Program-made: the position numbers and the translations under genes
The notes under the pieces: generated by a model
What the model was told of the DNA's origin: nothing
Database searches by the model: none
Seen by the model: only the letters and a program-made list of their open reading frames with translations
Origin: Bacteroidota bacterium
GTDB taxonomy: Bacteria; Bacteroidota; Bacteroidia; Chitinophagales; Chitinophagaceae
Assembly: GCA_028876495.1 (NCBI GenBank)
Contig: JAGWRO010000062.1
Location: 141,807-205,806 of the forward strand
Direction: 5' to 3'
Length of the DNA: 64,000 nucleotides
Shown here: positions 18,629-27,355 of the stretch, piece by piece
Layout of the letters: the number at the start of each line of letters is the position of its first letter
How positions within the stretch are numbered: the first letter of the stretch is position 1

Positions 18629-21256
18629 TTATCTGGATGCATTGTTATTAGCCAGTTCACTTATCAGGCAGGCAACCAGCGAGGTCCAGCCGGTTTGATG
18701 GCTTGCGCCGAGTCCTTTACCGTTATTCCCATGAAAATATTCGAAGAATAAAAAGAGGTGCTGGTTTTCAGGCCGTTGATAAAACCAATTGTACTCTGCG
18801 TAAATTGGTCTTTTGTTTTCATCATTTTTTTGGAATAAAGTGATTACTCTTTTGGCCAGTTCGTCCGCTACCTGCCTCAGGTTCATTTGGTTTCCGGAAC
18901 CCACAGGGCATTCCACCAGAAGGTCGTCTCCATAAAATTCGCCATACTTTCTTATGGCCTGGATGATGATATAATTGATCGGAATCCAAACCGGCCCACG
19001 CCAATTGGAGTTTCCTCCGAATAGATTTGAAATAGAATCACCTGGATCATATTGAATACCATATTCCACATTATCAATCGTTACAGCATATGGATTCTTT
19101 TCATGGTATTTTGATAAAGCACGAATTCCTCCGGGCGAAAGAAATTCTTCTTCATTAAGCAAGTGCTCCAGGATATTTTTTAATCTTTCTTTAGGTACAA
19201 GCGATAACAAAATATCGTTGCCATCTTTCCGGTCTTCATTAGGCCAGAAACGGTTGTTTTTCTTTCGGTAGTTTTCAAACCAATTGGTTCTTTTTTTGAA
19301 ATCCGGAAGTTGGTCTCTTACTTTCTTTTGAATAGTTGAAACTGCAAAAAGCGTAGTAAGGCCAACTATAGATTGTATACGCAGTTGTATTGGGCTGCCT
19401 TCGGAAAGAGCGAGTGTATCGTAAAAGAACTTGTCATCTTCGTTCCACAAACCATGCAGGTTAAGTGCTTCAGCAATTAACACAAAGTGCTCAAAAAATT
19501 TGGTTGCGGCATCTTCAAAAGTTGGATCTTCAGTAGCAATTTCAAGCGCCATATCCATCATGTTGAGGGCGTACATCCCCATCCAGCTTGTTCCATCTGC
19601 CTGTTCCAGGCGGTGCTTTCCCGGCATTTCAATACTGCGGTTGAATATGCCGATATTATCCAGTCCAAGAAATCCTCCATGAAAGATATTGTTGCCACTT
19701 GCGTCCTTTCGGTTGATCCACCAGGTAAAGTTGATAATGAGTTTATGGAAAATTTTCTTTAAAAATGCGGTATCTTTTTTACCGGTGGCGGCTTGCTCGA
19801 TACGATAAACCTGGAGGGCTGCCCATGCCTGAACAGGAGGATTTACATCACTGAAATGCCATTCATACGCAGGTAACTGGCCATCGGGTTTCATGTACCA
19901 TTCCCGCATGATGAGCAACAGTTGATGCTTGGCAAATACGGGATCAAGCATTGCCATCGGAATGCAATGAAAGGCAAGATCCCAGGCAGCATACCACGGA
20001 TACTCCCATTTATCAGGCATTAAAATAATATCCTGGTTCTTCAAATGTTTCCAATCATGATTTCTGCCGAAAAGTTTGTTGTCATTAACAGGTGTAATAC
20101 CGTCGCTGGTGGTAAGCCATCTTTCTACGTCATAGTGATAATATTGTTTGCTCCACAACATTCCGGCAAGTGATTGCCGCTGAATATTTTTTAATTCCAC
20201 GGGGGAATTATTGGGAAGGATCTCATTATAAAATTCATCCGCCTCAGCCTTACGGCTTGAAAATATATTTTCAAAGCCTTCTTCAAACGGCTTGTCTGAT
20301 TCTTTATCTGAAAGCCGCAGATAGATGGTTTTTGATTCTCCCGCTTCCAGGTTGTATTCGTAAACCGGAGAAAATTTAGTTCCATAATTTCTTTTTTTGA
20401 GAGGGGCAATATTTTTTTTATGGATGATCGCATTATGAAAAGCGTCTTTTACAAATGGAGTGGGATTTGGTTGCCCTGTTACTTTTTTTAAGTTGGTTTC
20501 ATTATCGGTAAATAAGGCCATCGCGGGAGGATGAAAATATAAATAGTAGGTTCCCAATCTTTGATGAGATGCCTTAACCGTATTAGGATTTTTATAGGTG
20601 ATAGCGGGATTCTCTTCCAGGCTTTGATTACTGGAGCGGTTATAAAACCACAGCGTTGGCAAAACCGTAACAGGAGCCGATTTTGAAGAGCGGTTATGTA
20701 TATTTATTTTGATAAAAATATCCTGTGAATCCTGTTTGGCATAGGTAATGTGAACATCAAAATATTCATTATCATTAAAAACGCCTGTATCTAAAATTTC
20801 ATATTCAGGATCGTTACGCGAACGTTGCTTGTTTACATTCCTGAGATCATCATATGGAAATTCCTGTTGAGGATATTTATAAAGGAATTCCATATAATAA
20901 TGCGTAGGTATATTATCCAGGTAGTAATACAATTCTTTTACATCTTCTCCATGATTTCCCTGCCGGTTGCCCAGCCCAAAAAGGCGTTCTTTTAAAATAG
21001 GGTCTTTGCCATTCCATAAGGCTACTGCAAAACAAAGATTTTGAAAATAATCTGAAATGCCTGCGATGCCATCTTCTCCCCAGATATAAGATCGGTAATG
21101 AGATTGATCAAAAGGGAAATAATTCCAGGCATCGCTGGTATAACTATAATCTTCCCGTACAGTGGCCCATTGCCGTTCGCTTAAATAAGGTCCCCATTTT
21201 TCAAGAGGTACTTTGTTTTGTGAATTGTTTTCCAGTCGTTGATGTTCGGCTGTCAT
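18629..21256 (-). CDS. GH63-like glucosidase (MGH1-type glycosidase)
   Basis: An 875-aa protein without a signal peptide, so probably cytoplasmic. WGPYLSERQWATVREDYS and AWNYFPFDQSHYRSYIWGEDGIAGISD are the N-terminal signature of bacterial GH63/MGH1 proteins. The (alpha/alpha)6 barrel follows, with YPWYAAWDLAFHCIPMAM carrying the likely acid Asp and GGNSNWRGPVWIPINY near the C-terminus. Family members hydrolyse alpha-glucosidic bonds, for example in mannosylglycerate- or kojibiose-type sugars. The exact substrate here is unknown. It diverges from the cytochrome gene. Confidence 0.85.
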   Translation of the reverse strand: MTAEHQRLENNSQNKVPLEKWGPYLSERQWATVREDYSYTSDAWNYFPFDQSHYRSYIWGEDGIAGISDYFQNLCFAVALWNGKDPILKERLFGLGNRQGNHGEDVKELYYYLDNIPTHYYMEFLYKYPQQEFPYDDLRNVNKQRSRNDPEYEILDTGVFNDNEYFDVHITYAKQDSQDIFIKINIHNRSSKSAPVTVLPTLWFYNRSSNQSLEENPAITYKNPNTVKASHQRLGTYYLYFHPPAMALFTDNETNLKKVTGQPNPTPFVKDAFHNAIIHKKNIAPLKKRNYGTKFSPVYEYNLEAGESKTIYLRLSDKESDKPFEEGFENIFSSRKAEADEFYNEILPNNSPVELKNIQRQSLAGMLWSKQYYHYDVERWLTTSDGITPVNDNKLFGRNHDWKHLKNQDIILMPDKWEYPWYAAWDLAFHCIPMAMLDPVFAKHQLLLIMREWYMKPDGQLPAYEWHFSDVNPPVQAWAALQVYRIEQAATGKKDTAFLKKIFHKLIINFTWWINRKDASGNNIFHGGFLGLDNIGIFNRSIEMPGKHRLEQADGTSWMGMYALNMMDMALEIATEDPTFEDAATKFFEHFVLIAEALNLHGLWNEDDKFFYDTLALSEGSPIQLRIQSIVGLTTLFAVSTIQKKVRDQLPDFKKRTNWFENYRKKNNRFWPNEDRKDGNDILLSLVPKERLKNILEHLLNEEEFLSPGGIRALSKYHEKNPYAVTIDNVEYGIQYDPGDSISNLFGGNSNWRGPVWIPINYIIIQAIRKYGEFYGDDLLVECPVGSGNQMNLRQVADELAKRVITLFQKNDENKRPIYAEYNWFYQRPENQHLFLFFEYFHGNNGKGLGASHQTGWTSLVACLISELANNNASR

Positions 21257-21492
21257 TTGAATCTTTTATTTTTTTGAATAAATTAATGAAATGGTAATGA
21301 TTTTAATACCCTTTTATTCCATTTTTGTAAAGTAAATACTTTTCAAACTACTGTTACAAATCTATTTGATGCATTTCTTTTATTGTTGAACATGAAAATA
21401 TTTGTTTATTTTGTTATTAATTGGTCAATATGGTAATATTCAATTAATTATACTATCACCTTATTTTTGTTTTAAATTATCAGAATTATTTT
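21257..21492. promoter_or_regulatory. Divergent promoter region, GH63-like gene and cytochrome c
   Basis: 236 very AT-rich bases between divergent genes must hold both promoters. TTATTTTTGTTTTAAATTAT just before the cytochrome ATG is promoter-like, but I find no perfect TAnnTTTG box and no palindromic operator. Confidence 0.3.
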
Positions 21493-22461
21493 ATGAGAAA
21501 GATTTTTCTAAAAGTTCTTTTTGCTGTTATTATTTTAATTGCCGGGGGAGCTGCCTATTTAAAATTTGCACTTCCTAATGTTGGACCAGCTCCTAAAGAT
21601 TTGCATGTAAATATTACTCCCGAAAGGGTAAAGCATGGAGAATATCTTGCTAATCACGTAACGCTTTGTATGGATTGCCATTCCACACGCGATTGGACTA
21701 AATTTTCCGGCCCAATGGTATCAGGCACCAATGGAAAAGGTGGTGAAAAATTTGATGAAAAAATGGGTTTCCCAGGCACTTTTTATGCAAAAAATATAAC
21801 TCCTGCCAATATTAAAGACTGGACTGACGGAGAGATATTTCGTACAATTACTACAGGTGTTGATAAATTTGGAAATGCCCTTTTTCCAGTAATGCCTTAT
21901 CATTATTATGGCAAAATGGACAAAGAAGATATTTATGATATTATTGCTTATATAAGAAGTTTACCACCAATAGAAAATAAAGTACCTGACAGGAGCATTG
22001 ATTTCCCCATGAATTTTATTGTAAACACCATACCTGTAAAAGCTACTTTAACACAGAAACCGCCAAAGTCTGATACCGTAAAATATGGCGCTTACATGGT
22101 TAATGCTTCTGGTTGTATTGAGTGCCATACACCTGCAAGTAAAGGGCAGATAGATACCAAGTTTGCTTTTAGCGGCGGAAGATTGTTTCAAATGCCTGGC
22201 GGTAAACTTTATTCGGCAAATATCACATCTGATAAACAAACAGGAATTGGAGCCTGGACAGAGCAGGAATTTGTAAATAGGTTTAAAGCGTACCAGGATC
22301 CGGCAAATGTACCTACAATTGATTCAAGAGAAGTGAATACGGTGATGCCATGGACAATGTTTGCAGGAATGGATACATCAGATTTGAAATCTATTTACGC
22401 TTATCTGCAAACAATTAAACCGATCAGAAAAATGGTGGTTCATTTTATGCCTTCAAAATGA
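21493..22461 (+). CDS. Dihaem c-type cytochrome
   Basis: A 322-aa membrane-anchored periplasmic cytochrome. Residues about 4-22 form an N-terminal membrane anchor. There are two haem-binding sites: CMDCH (Cys59, Cys62, His63) and CIECH (Cys208, Cys211, His212), each in its own cytochrome-c domain with downstream Met candidates (VMPYHYY and MPWTMFAG). The arrangement resembles cytochrome subunits of membrane dehydrogenases or small electron-transfer cytochromes. No dehydrogenase gene is adjacent, so the partner is unknown. Confidence 0.88.
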   Translation: MRKIFLKVLFAVIILIAGGAAYLKFALPNVGPAPKDLHVNITPERVKHGEYLANHVTLCMDCHSTRDWTKFSGPMVSGTNGKGGEKFDEKMGFPGTFYAKNITPANIKDWTDGEIFRTITTGVDKFGNALFPVMPYHYYGKMDKEDIYDIIAYIRSLPPIENKVPDRSIDFPMNFIVNTIPVKATLTQKPPKSDTVKYGAYMVNASGCIECHTPASKGQIDTKFAFSGGRLFQMPGGKLYSANITSDKQTGIGAWTEQEFVNRFKAYQDPANVPTIDSREVNTVMPWTMFAGMDTSDLKSIYAYLQTIKPIRKMVVHFMPSK

Positions 22462-22673
22462 TAGAGGCCGTTTTTAAATCTTTGCCAACCGTTTTCCAAA
22501 TTGAAACAAAAAAGCTTAATAACTTTTATTGGCTGCAAAGATATTTTTAGTAGCTCCAATAGAGATTGATTATTAAAAATACCCTTTAGGTGATGTAAGC
22601 CACCCCTCTGATATTTTCTGAATAGATACTTACCTGCAAATTATAATAAGGCGTTTAAAGAGAAAATCATGCT

Positions 22674-22742
22674 AACCGTCGAGTATTTCCGGCTAAGGGT
22701 CGAAAAAATTTTGGATTGTACTTTGTACCAATAACCTTTGCA
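22674..22742 (+). promoter_or_regulatory. LytTR-type promoter module R1
   Basis: Half-sites AACCGTCGAG (22674-22683) and AAGGGTCGAA (22695-22704) are exactly 21 bp apart. ACCGTCGAG differs from the published LytTR half-site consensus [TA][AC][CA]GTTN[AG][TG] at one position. A TTTTG (-33-like) box is at 22709-22713 and TAACCTTTGCA is at 22732-22742, 33 bp after the GTC of the second half-site. The same spacing recurs in modules R2 and R3. The nearest downstream structure is the hairpin at 22799. Confidence 0.7.
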
Positions 22743-22861
22743 AATGCCCTGATAGAAATTTCCTTATTAATAAAAATTTTGTAGTAAAGTTTGATGCTGT
22801 AAAGAGGTCGCATAAATTGGATTAATTCGGTTAATGCAATGCGACCTTCTTTACTTTTTTT
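22743..22861 (+). ncRNA. Putative short RNA from promoter R1
   Basis: A roughly 110-nt transcript is predicted from the R1 -7 box to the strong hairpin at 22799-22861. It has no convincing coding frame: the ATGs in it give at most 16 codons. The call is an inference from promoter-terminator spacing, and no RNA family is recognised. Confidence 0.3.
22799..22861 (+). terminator. Rho-independent terminator
   Basis: GTAAAGAGGTCGCA (22799-22812) pairs with TGCGACCTTCTTTAC (22840-22854) with one bulge and a 27-nt loop, followed immediately by seven T. This is a textbook plus-strand terminator with no large gene directly upstream. Confidence 0.75.
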
Positions 22862-23128
22862 GCTATTGTAATAAATGCAAGTAGATTTTACATCTTTATT
22901 TTTGGGGTAACATTTGAATGAGATTTCACTATAGTTCTCTTATTAAATGGGCAGTTGAAATCGGGTTAACGGTACTTTGCATTTCTTTGGGTTAAAAACC
23001 CAAACGCCTGTAAAAATGTTTTTCTTATGAGTGTATTGAATGGCTGAGACTGACTAAGTTGCCATTGCCTCGCCAGAATAATTGAGCATTAATAGGGATG
23101 CAGAAGGGATTCGAATATTCAGGAATTT

Positions 23129-23578
23129 TTATAAACCTTCAGTCTTATACGAATATTGATCAAGGAGTGCATTTATTTTTAAACTTTGATTTTTCCTCAG
23201 TGCATCAAGAATTACATTCTTATGAAATTGCACAATACCTTTCCTAAAATCTTCAAAACTCATTTCAAGTGTTCTGGCAGAAAAGGACGGAATAATTTTC
23301 AATTTATCATCATTTTTCTCGAAAGTAATTCTCTCATTTGTTTGAGCAAATTCAAATTCTTTGGTTACTTGCTTTTTCTGAAATAAAGAATTAGATATCT
23401 GTAGCATACGGAAGGCGAAATCTATTATAGGCATATCATTACAATCCATTACGAATGATTCGTGGTCTTTTTCAAATATTAAATTACCGGGGAAAAGATT
23501 ATATCGTACTGGCTTTTCATCAGTGTAAACTTCTTCTTCAGAATCATCAATAGAAAAATTATATTTTATTTCAAACAT
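23129..23578 (-). CDS. Uncharacterised 149-aa cytoplasmic protein
   Basis: A 149-aa acidic protein with no signal or membrane segment. It reads as an alternating beta-strand N-terminal half (MFEIKYNFSIDDSEEEVYT, FPGNLIFEKDHESFVMDCN) and a helical C-terminal half (FEDFRKGIVQFHKNVILDAL). I do not recognise the family. Its general look is like small immunity or DUF-type proteins, but I would not assign that. Promoter module R2 lies about 270 bp upstream on the same strand, linking it to the LytTR genes. A 28-codon frame at 23571-23657 (starting MQIIRIVIIIGNNS) overlaps its ATG by 8 bp and could be a coupled leader peptide. Confidence 0.6.
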   Translation of the reverse strand: MFEIKYNFSIDDSEEEVYTDEKPVRYNLFPGNLIFEKDHESFVMDCNDMPIIDFAFRMLQISNSLFQKKQVTKEFEFAQTNERITFEKNDDKLKIIPSFSARTLEMSFEDFRKGIVQFHKNVILDALRKNQSLKINALLDQYSYKTEGL

Positions 23579-23849
23579 TGTTCATAATTTTAAAAGGATT
23601 TAAGAGCCCTGTTTTACTGTTGTTCCCAATGATAATTACTATTCTTATAATCTGCATTTATGGTTTTGCAACGACCAATTTGCGTCCTTTTTAAATCAAC
23701 TAATCTCCTTTTCCATTCGTTGTATAACAAAAATTTAAAAAGAGATCGAAGATCATTTGATTATATCTTATCTGTATTATCAAACCTCTTTGAGCAATCA
23801 AATTCTTCAACAATATCTTCCTAAACAAATAAACGTTTAGAAACTTACA

Positions 23850-23917
23850 TGCAAAATTTAGTTTTATAGATTCAAATACAAAACTTTTTCGACCCTTAGC
23901 CATAGATACTCGATACT
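23850..23917 (-). promoter_or_regulatory. LytTR-type promoter module R2
   Basis: On the minus strand, half-sites AGTATCGAG (23917-23909) and AAGGGTCGAA (23897-23888) have their TCGA cores 21 bp apart. TAAATTTTGCA (23860-23850) starts 33 bp after the GTC of the second half-site. The block from CGAGTAT to GGGTCGAAAAA is nearly identical to R1 in the opposite orientation. It points toward the 149-aa ORF. Confidence 0.7.
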
Positions 23918-24042
23918 TTAAAGAAATTTCACGATTTTTAAATTTTTATATGGTTACAAAGAAGTGCTGGCAATAAATTTAAAACCTCCTCAACCTAAGA
24001 AGTTATTTGAACTTTTAACCCTGCATATAAAACTTTAAATTT

Positions 24043-24081
24043 TAGTAAACAAACAAATAAGCAGCATTTTTATTTTGAACT
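24043..24081 (+). repeat. Degenerate copy E of the dispersed repeat
   Basis: AGTAAACAAACAAATAAGC followed by AGCATTTTTATTTTGAAC keeps the order and spacing of copies A-D with several substitutions and one deletion. It could be chance similarity in AT-rich DNA. Confidence 0.35.
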
Positions 24082-24200
24082 TTTTTTAAATTAAAAGATG
24101 AGATGTTTTCAAATTTTTGTTCAATATTTTTTTTATTAAGTTTCATAATCAGCTTCAAAAACCATTTGCCGGATTTCATTCCAGGTAATTAATATATTAT

Positions 24201-24230
24201 TTTGTACGGTTTTAAAAGTGTTTTACTTTG
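24201..24230 (+). promoter_or_regulatory. Likely lanB promoter
   Basis: TTTG at 24201-24204 is followed 18 bp later by TTACTTTG (24223-24230), one base off TAnnTTTG, about 52 bp before the lanB ATG. It lacks the 21-bp half-site pair, so the operon may be expressed independently of the R modules. Confidence 0.4.
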
Positions 24231-24282
24231 GCTATAATTTAAATCAACCTGGAATTCAATAACTAAGCTAAACTATTATTAA

Positions 24283-27200
24283 ATGGAGGAATTATTTAAG
24301 GACTTTGGAAAAGTTTTTATTCGTACACCCCTATATTCTTATTTATCCCTTTTTGATAATAATAATGAAACGAAAAATTTAGAAGATCTTGTTCATTTAC
24401 GGCTTGCCGACCCTGTTTTTTTAGAGGCATTGTATTGGAGTTCTCCGCAATTGTTTGAGGCTGTTTTAAAATTAAAAGAAGGCAGGCTTAAAGGTCCGAA
24501 AGAAAATAAATTGATGCATACATTAAAAAAGTATCTCATCCGGGCAAGTACCAGATGCACACCTTATGGTATTTATGCAGGAACAAGTCTCTCCAATTTA
24601 GGCATTGAGCCAGACAATACAGATAGCCAAATGGAACGCAAAGTAAGGGTGGATATGGGTTTAATGCAAAATATTAAATCAAGGCTGGAATCCGATGCCG
24701 AAATTTATCCTCACTTGCTATATTCAGTTAATAATTCTCTGTATAGTATTCCAGGCCAATTCCGTTTTATGGAAACCCTTTTTGAAAACGGGAAATCAAA
24801 TTACCAGTTAAGTTCCCTCGACCACACTATAGTTCTGGAAAATATAGTAAAGCGGGCCAAAAGTAGCTTGATATCATTTGCTGATATTCATATTTTGCTG
24901 GGAATGGATAATTCAATTGAAGAGGTGAATGATTTTATAAATGAACTTATAAAAACACAATTTTTGCTTAGCGAACTGCAGCCAGGTGCAACAGCAGTCA
25001 CTCTGTTAGACAAATATGCGTCAGTTTTGAATAGATTATCAGCAGAGGGTATTATTGCCGCAAAAAAATATCTGCATCTTTTTTCAAAGATCCAAAATGT
25101 ATTACTTCAATTTAATAATTTGCCCATAGGAGTTCTGCCGGTTGAAGAAATAAAATACCTAAAAGATTTGCTGGATGAATGTGGAATTGAAAAGTTACAG
25201 GATCATATATTTCATGCAGACCTGAAAAAGCCAATTCCCCCTGACTTTATATTTTCTGAGGATAAAGTAAATGAAGTAAAAAAAGGAATTTCTATTTTAG
25301 GAAAACTAAGCGGTACTTCTTCTCCGGAAAAAAATAAAATGGATGAATTCAAAATCCTTTTCCGGCAAAAGTATGATACACGTGAAATCCTCTTATCTGA
25401 AGCATTGGACCCTGAATTTGGTATTGGATTTCCTCCTAAAGAATCCATAGGTGATACGGGCTTCAATTTCTTAATAGAGAAAGTGGTATCATCCTCTGAA
25501 AATTCTGAAAAAGACAAAACTTTTAATTGGCAGACATGGCTGAAGGATAAAGCAGGAGCTTTAAATGATCCAATTGAAAAAGGAGAAATTCAAATTGAAG
25601 AGAAAGAACTGGAAGGGATAAATGATCATCTTTACCTGCTGCCCGGAACCTTTTCGGTATTGGGAAGTTTACTGCCTTCAGGAAAGATATTGCTCGAAGG
25701 AGTAGGAAGCACTCATGCAAATTCTTTGCTTGGAAGGTTTGCTTATCTGGATGAGAAAATGGAAGCAGTATGTAATGAATTGGCAAATGCTGAAAAAAAA
25801 AATAATCCTGAAGTTATTTTTGCTGAAATAATATTTGTTCCGGAAGGAAGGGAGGGCAACGTTACATCAAGGCCGGTCTTTACTGAATATGAAATCCCTT
25901 TACTTGCAAGTGCTGGTTTAGGAGCAGGAAAGCGAATACCCGTGAATGATTTGCTTGTATCAATACGGGAAAACGAAATTATACTTAGGTCCGGGAAATT
26001 GAATCAACGGGTTATTCCGCGGCTTTCAAATGCACATAATTACATGAATAGCCCTGTACCCGTTTATCAATTTTTATCTGCTGTTCAGCATAGTGAATAC
26101 GGGGAATTAGGTATTAACTTGGGCAATTGCTTTTCTAATAAAAGTTTTTTACCACGAATTGCTTTTGATAATATTATTTTTCACCGGGCAAGGTGGTTTT
26201 TAAGGGAAAAGGATATATCTGGAATTACCGAATCAGATGACCCTTTAAACGCGTTGGCGGATTTTTTTAAAAAGTGGAATGTTCCACGGTTTGTTAGCTT
26301 TGCAGAGGGGGATAATGAATTATTTATAGATTCTGCCAATCATAGTTATTTAGAACTTCTGTTAGAGGGAATGAGAAGGAGTAATTATGTAAAACTTGTT
26401 GAATGGGTGTATGAAAGTAGTGGGGTAAATAGTTTAAATATTGAAAAAATGCCTCTGCTTCAATTTATTCTGCCTTTAGCTAAAAGTAATAAAACCCATT
26501 TCAAGACAATAAAAAAGTCAGGAACACCCCATCATGTTCAACAAATCTTTGAACCAGGAAGTGAGTGGGTTTACTTTAAGATTTATTGCGGAGCTACTTT
26601 CTCGGATAAAATTCTAATAAACGTTATAAGTCCGGCTATCCATTTACTTTTGAAAGAAAGCGTAATAAAAAAAGCATTTTTTATTCGTTATGCAGATCCT
26701 CATTACCATATTCGTTTTCGGTTGCAATTAGTTAATAGTATTGATAAGGAGCACCTTACAACTGTAATGAAAACTGTTTATGATTTGGTTCATCCTTTTT
26801 CTGTAAACCGCACGATTTGGAAGTTTCAGTTAGATACCTATGAAAGAGAAATAGAGCGTTATGGAGAGGATTCAATATTGGACAGTGAATTTGTTTTTTA
26901 TCAGGATAGCCTTTTATATCTTAATTGCTTGCAGGATGAAGAGTATATGCAAGATAGCATGATTAGATTCTTAAGCGCAATTAAAAATATGGATAAATGG
27001 CTAACGCTCTTTAAAATGTCTGTGGAAGAAAAAGCGGATTATTGTTTAAGCATTTGTGACTCCTTTGCCAGGGAGTATGATTCATCTGTAAAATTCCAGT
27101 TTGATTTAAAGTACAGGGAATTTAAAAATCTACTACCGTCATTTTTGAATTCTGATAGGTTTGAAAAGGAATTTAAAGAAAGAGACAATAGTTTGAATGA

Positions 27201-27348
27201 GATTTTAATGCCAAAAGAAAATTTTGGCAGTTATATTCACATGAGTATGAACAGGTGGTTTTTTACTCAACAAAGGCTTATGGAATATATGTGTTATCTC
27301 TTTAGTCATAAATATTATAAACAACTTTTACATTATAATCAGAATTAA
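24283..27348 (+). CDS. Lanthipeptide dehydratase (LanB), full length
   Basis: A 1021-aa cytoplasmic enzyme. Residues 1 to about 700 match the lantibiotic dehydratase N-terminal (glutamylation) region: FIRTPLYSYLSLF near the start and LIRASTRCTPYGIYAGTSL at about 85-105. The last ~270 residues form a SpaB_C / thiopeptide-type domain (EPGSEWVYFKIYCGATFSDKILINVI, KKAFFIRYADPHYHIRFRLQL), the glutamate-elimination half. Known LanBs use glutamyl-tRNA to dehydrate Ser/Thr in a precursor peptide. Both halves are fused here. There is no LanC cyclase, protease or exporter in the window. It leads the lanB-lytS-lytR operon, with 7 bp to the kinase. Confidence 0.92.
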   Translation: MEELFKDFGKVFIRTPLYSYLSLFDNNNETKNLEDLVHLRLADPVFLEALYWSSPQLFEAVLKLKEGRLKGPKENKLMHTLKKYLIRASTRCTPYGIYAGTSLSNLGIEPDNTDSQMERKVRVDMGLMQNIKSRLESDAEIYPHLLYSVNNSLYSIPGQFRFMETLFENGKSNYQLSSLDHTIVLENIVKRAKSSLISFADIHILLGMDNSIEEVNDFINELIKTQFLLSELQPGATAVTLLDKYASVLNRLSAEGIIAAKKYLHLFSKIQNVLLQFNNLPIGVLPVEEIKYLKDLLDECGIEKLQDHIFHADLKKPIPPDFIFSEDKVNEVKKGISILGKLSGTSSPEKNKMDEFKILFRQKYDTREILLSEALDPEFGIGFPPKESIGDTGFNFLIEKVVSSSENSEKDKTFNWQTWLKDKAGALNDPIEKGEIQIEEKELEGINDHLYLLPGTFSVLGSLLPSGKILLEGVGSTHANSLLGRFAYLDEKMEAVCNELANAEKKNNPEVIFAEIIFVPEGREGNVTSRPVFTEYEIPLLASAGLGAGKRIPVNDLLVSIRENEIILRSGKLNQRVIPRLSNAHNYMNSPVPVYQFLSAVQHSEYGELGINLGNCFSNKSFLPRIAFDNIIFHRARWFLREKDISGITESDDPLNALADFFKKWNVPRFVSFAEGDNELFIDSANHSYLELLLEGMRRSNYVKLVEWVYESSGVNSLNIEKMPLLQFILPLAKSNKTHFKTIKKSGTPHHVQQIFEPGSEWVYFKIYCGATFSDKILINVISPAIHLLLKESVIKKAFFIRYADPHYHIRFRLQLVNSIDKEHLTTVMKTVYDLVHPFSVNRTIWKFQLDTYEREIERYGEDSILDSEFVFYQDSLLYLNCLQDEEYMQDSMIRFLSAIKNMDKWLTLFKMSVEEKADYCLSICDSFAREYDSSVKFQFDLKYREFKNLLPSFLNSDRFEKEFKERDNSLNEILMPKENFGSYIHMSMNRWFFTQQRLMEYMCYLFSHKYYKQLLHYNQN

Positions 27349-27355
27349 TAGAAAA

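Larger units (their letters stand above)
22462..23128. other. 667-bp intergenic region holding promoter module R1 and a hairpin terminator
   Basis: Between the cytochrome gene and the convergent 149-aa ORF. It contains promoter module R1 (22674-22742), a strong hairpin with U-tract (22799-22861), and a small TTTGGG/CCCAAA hairpin at 22986-23004. No open frame longer than about 25 codons is convincing. The R1-to-hairpin stretch may be a short RNA gene. Confidence 0.6.
23579..24282. other. 704-bp intergenic region with promoter R2 and the lanB promoter
   Basis: It separates the leftward 149-aa ORF from the rightward lanB operon. It contains R2 (23850-23917, minus strand), a long leader for the 149-aa ORF, a degenerate copy of the dispersed repeat (24043-24081) and a likely lanB promoter (24201-24230). 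No other gene is convincing. Confidence 0.55.

Noticed and set aside
22835..22885. 16-codon Cys-rich frame (MQCDLLYFFCYCNKCK) after R1
   Set aside because: It spans the right arm and U-tract of the terminator hairpin, so it would rarely be transcribed whole.
22986..23004. TTTGGG...CCCAAA hairpin
   Set aside because: Only six G/C-poor pairs, no U-tract and no gene end beside it.
23700..23903. 67-codon minus-strand frame starting MAKGRKSFVF
   Set aside because: Its first half overlaps promoter R2 and lies upstream of the predicted start of transcription; composition is that of AT-rich noncoding DNA. Only an internal 18-codon frame (23700-23756) would be in the transcript.
22674..23917. R1 and R2 as terminal inverted repeats of a 1.2-kb mobile element carrying the 149-aa ORF
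   Set aside because: A third copy (R3) stands alone in front of P2 with identical half-site and -7 spacing, no transposase is present and no clean target duplication is seen. Promoter function explains all three.
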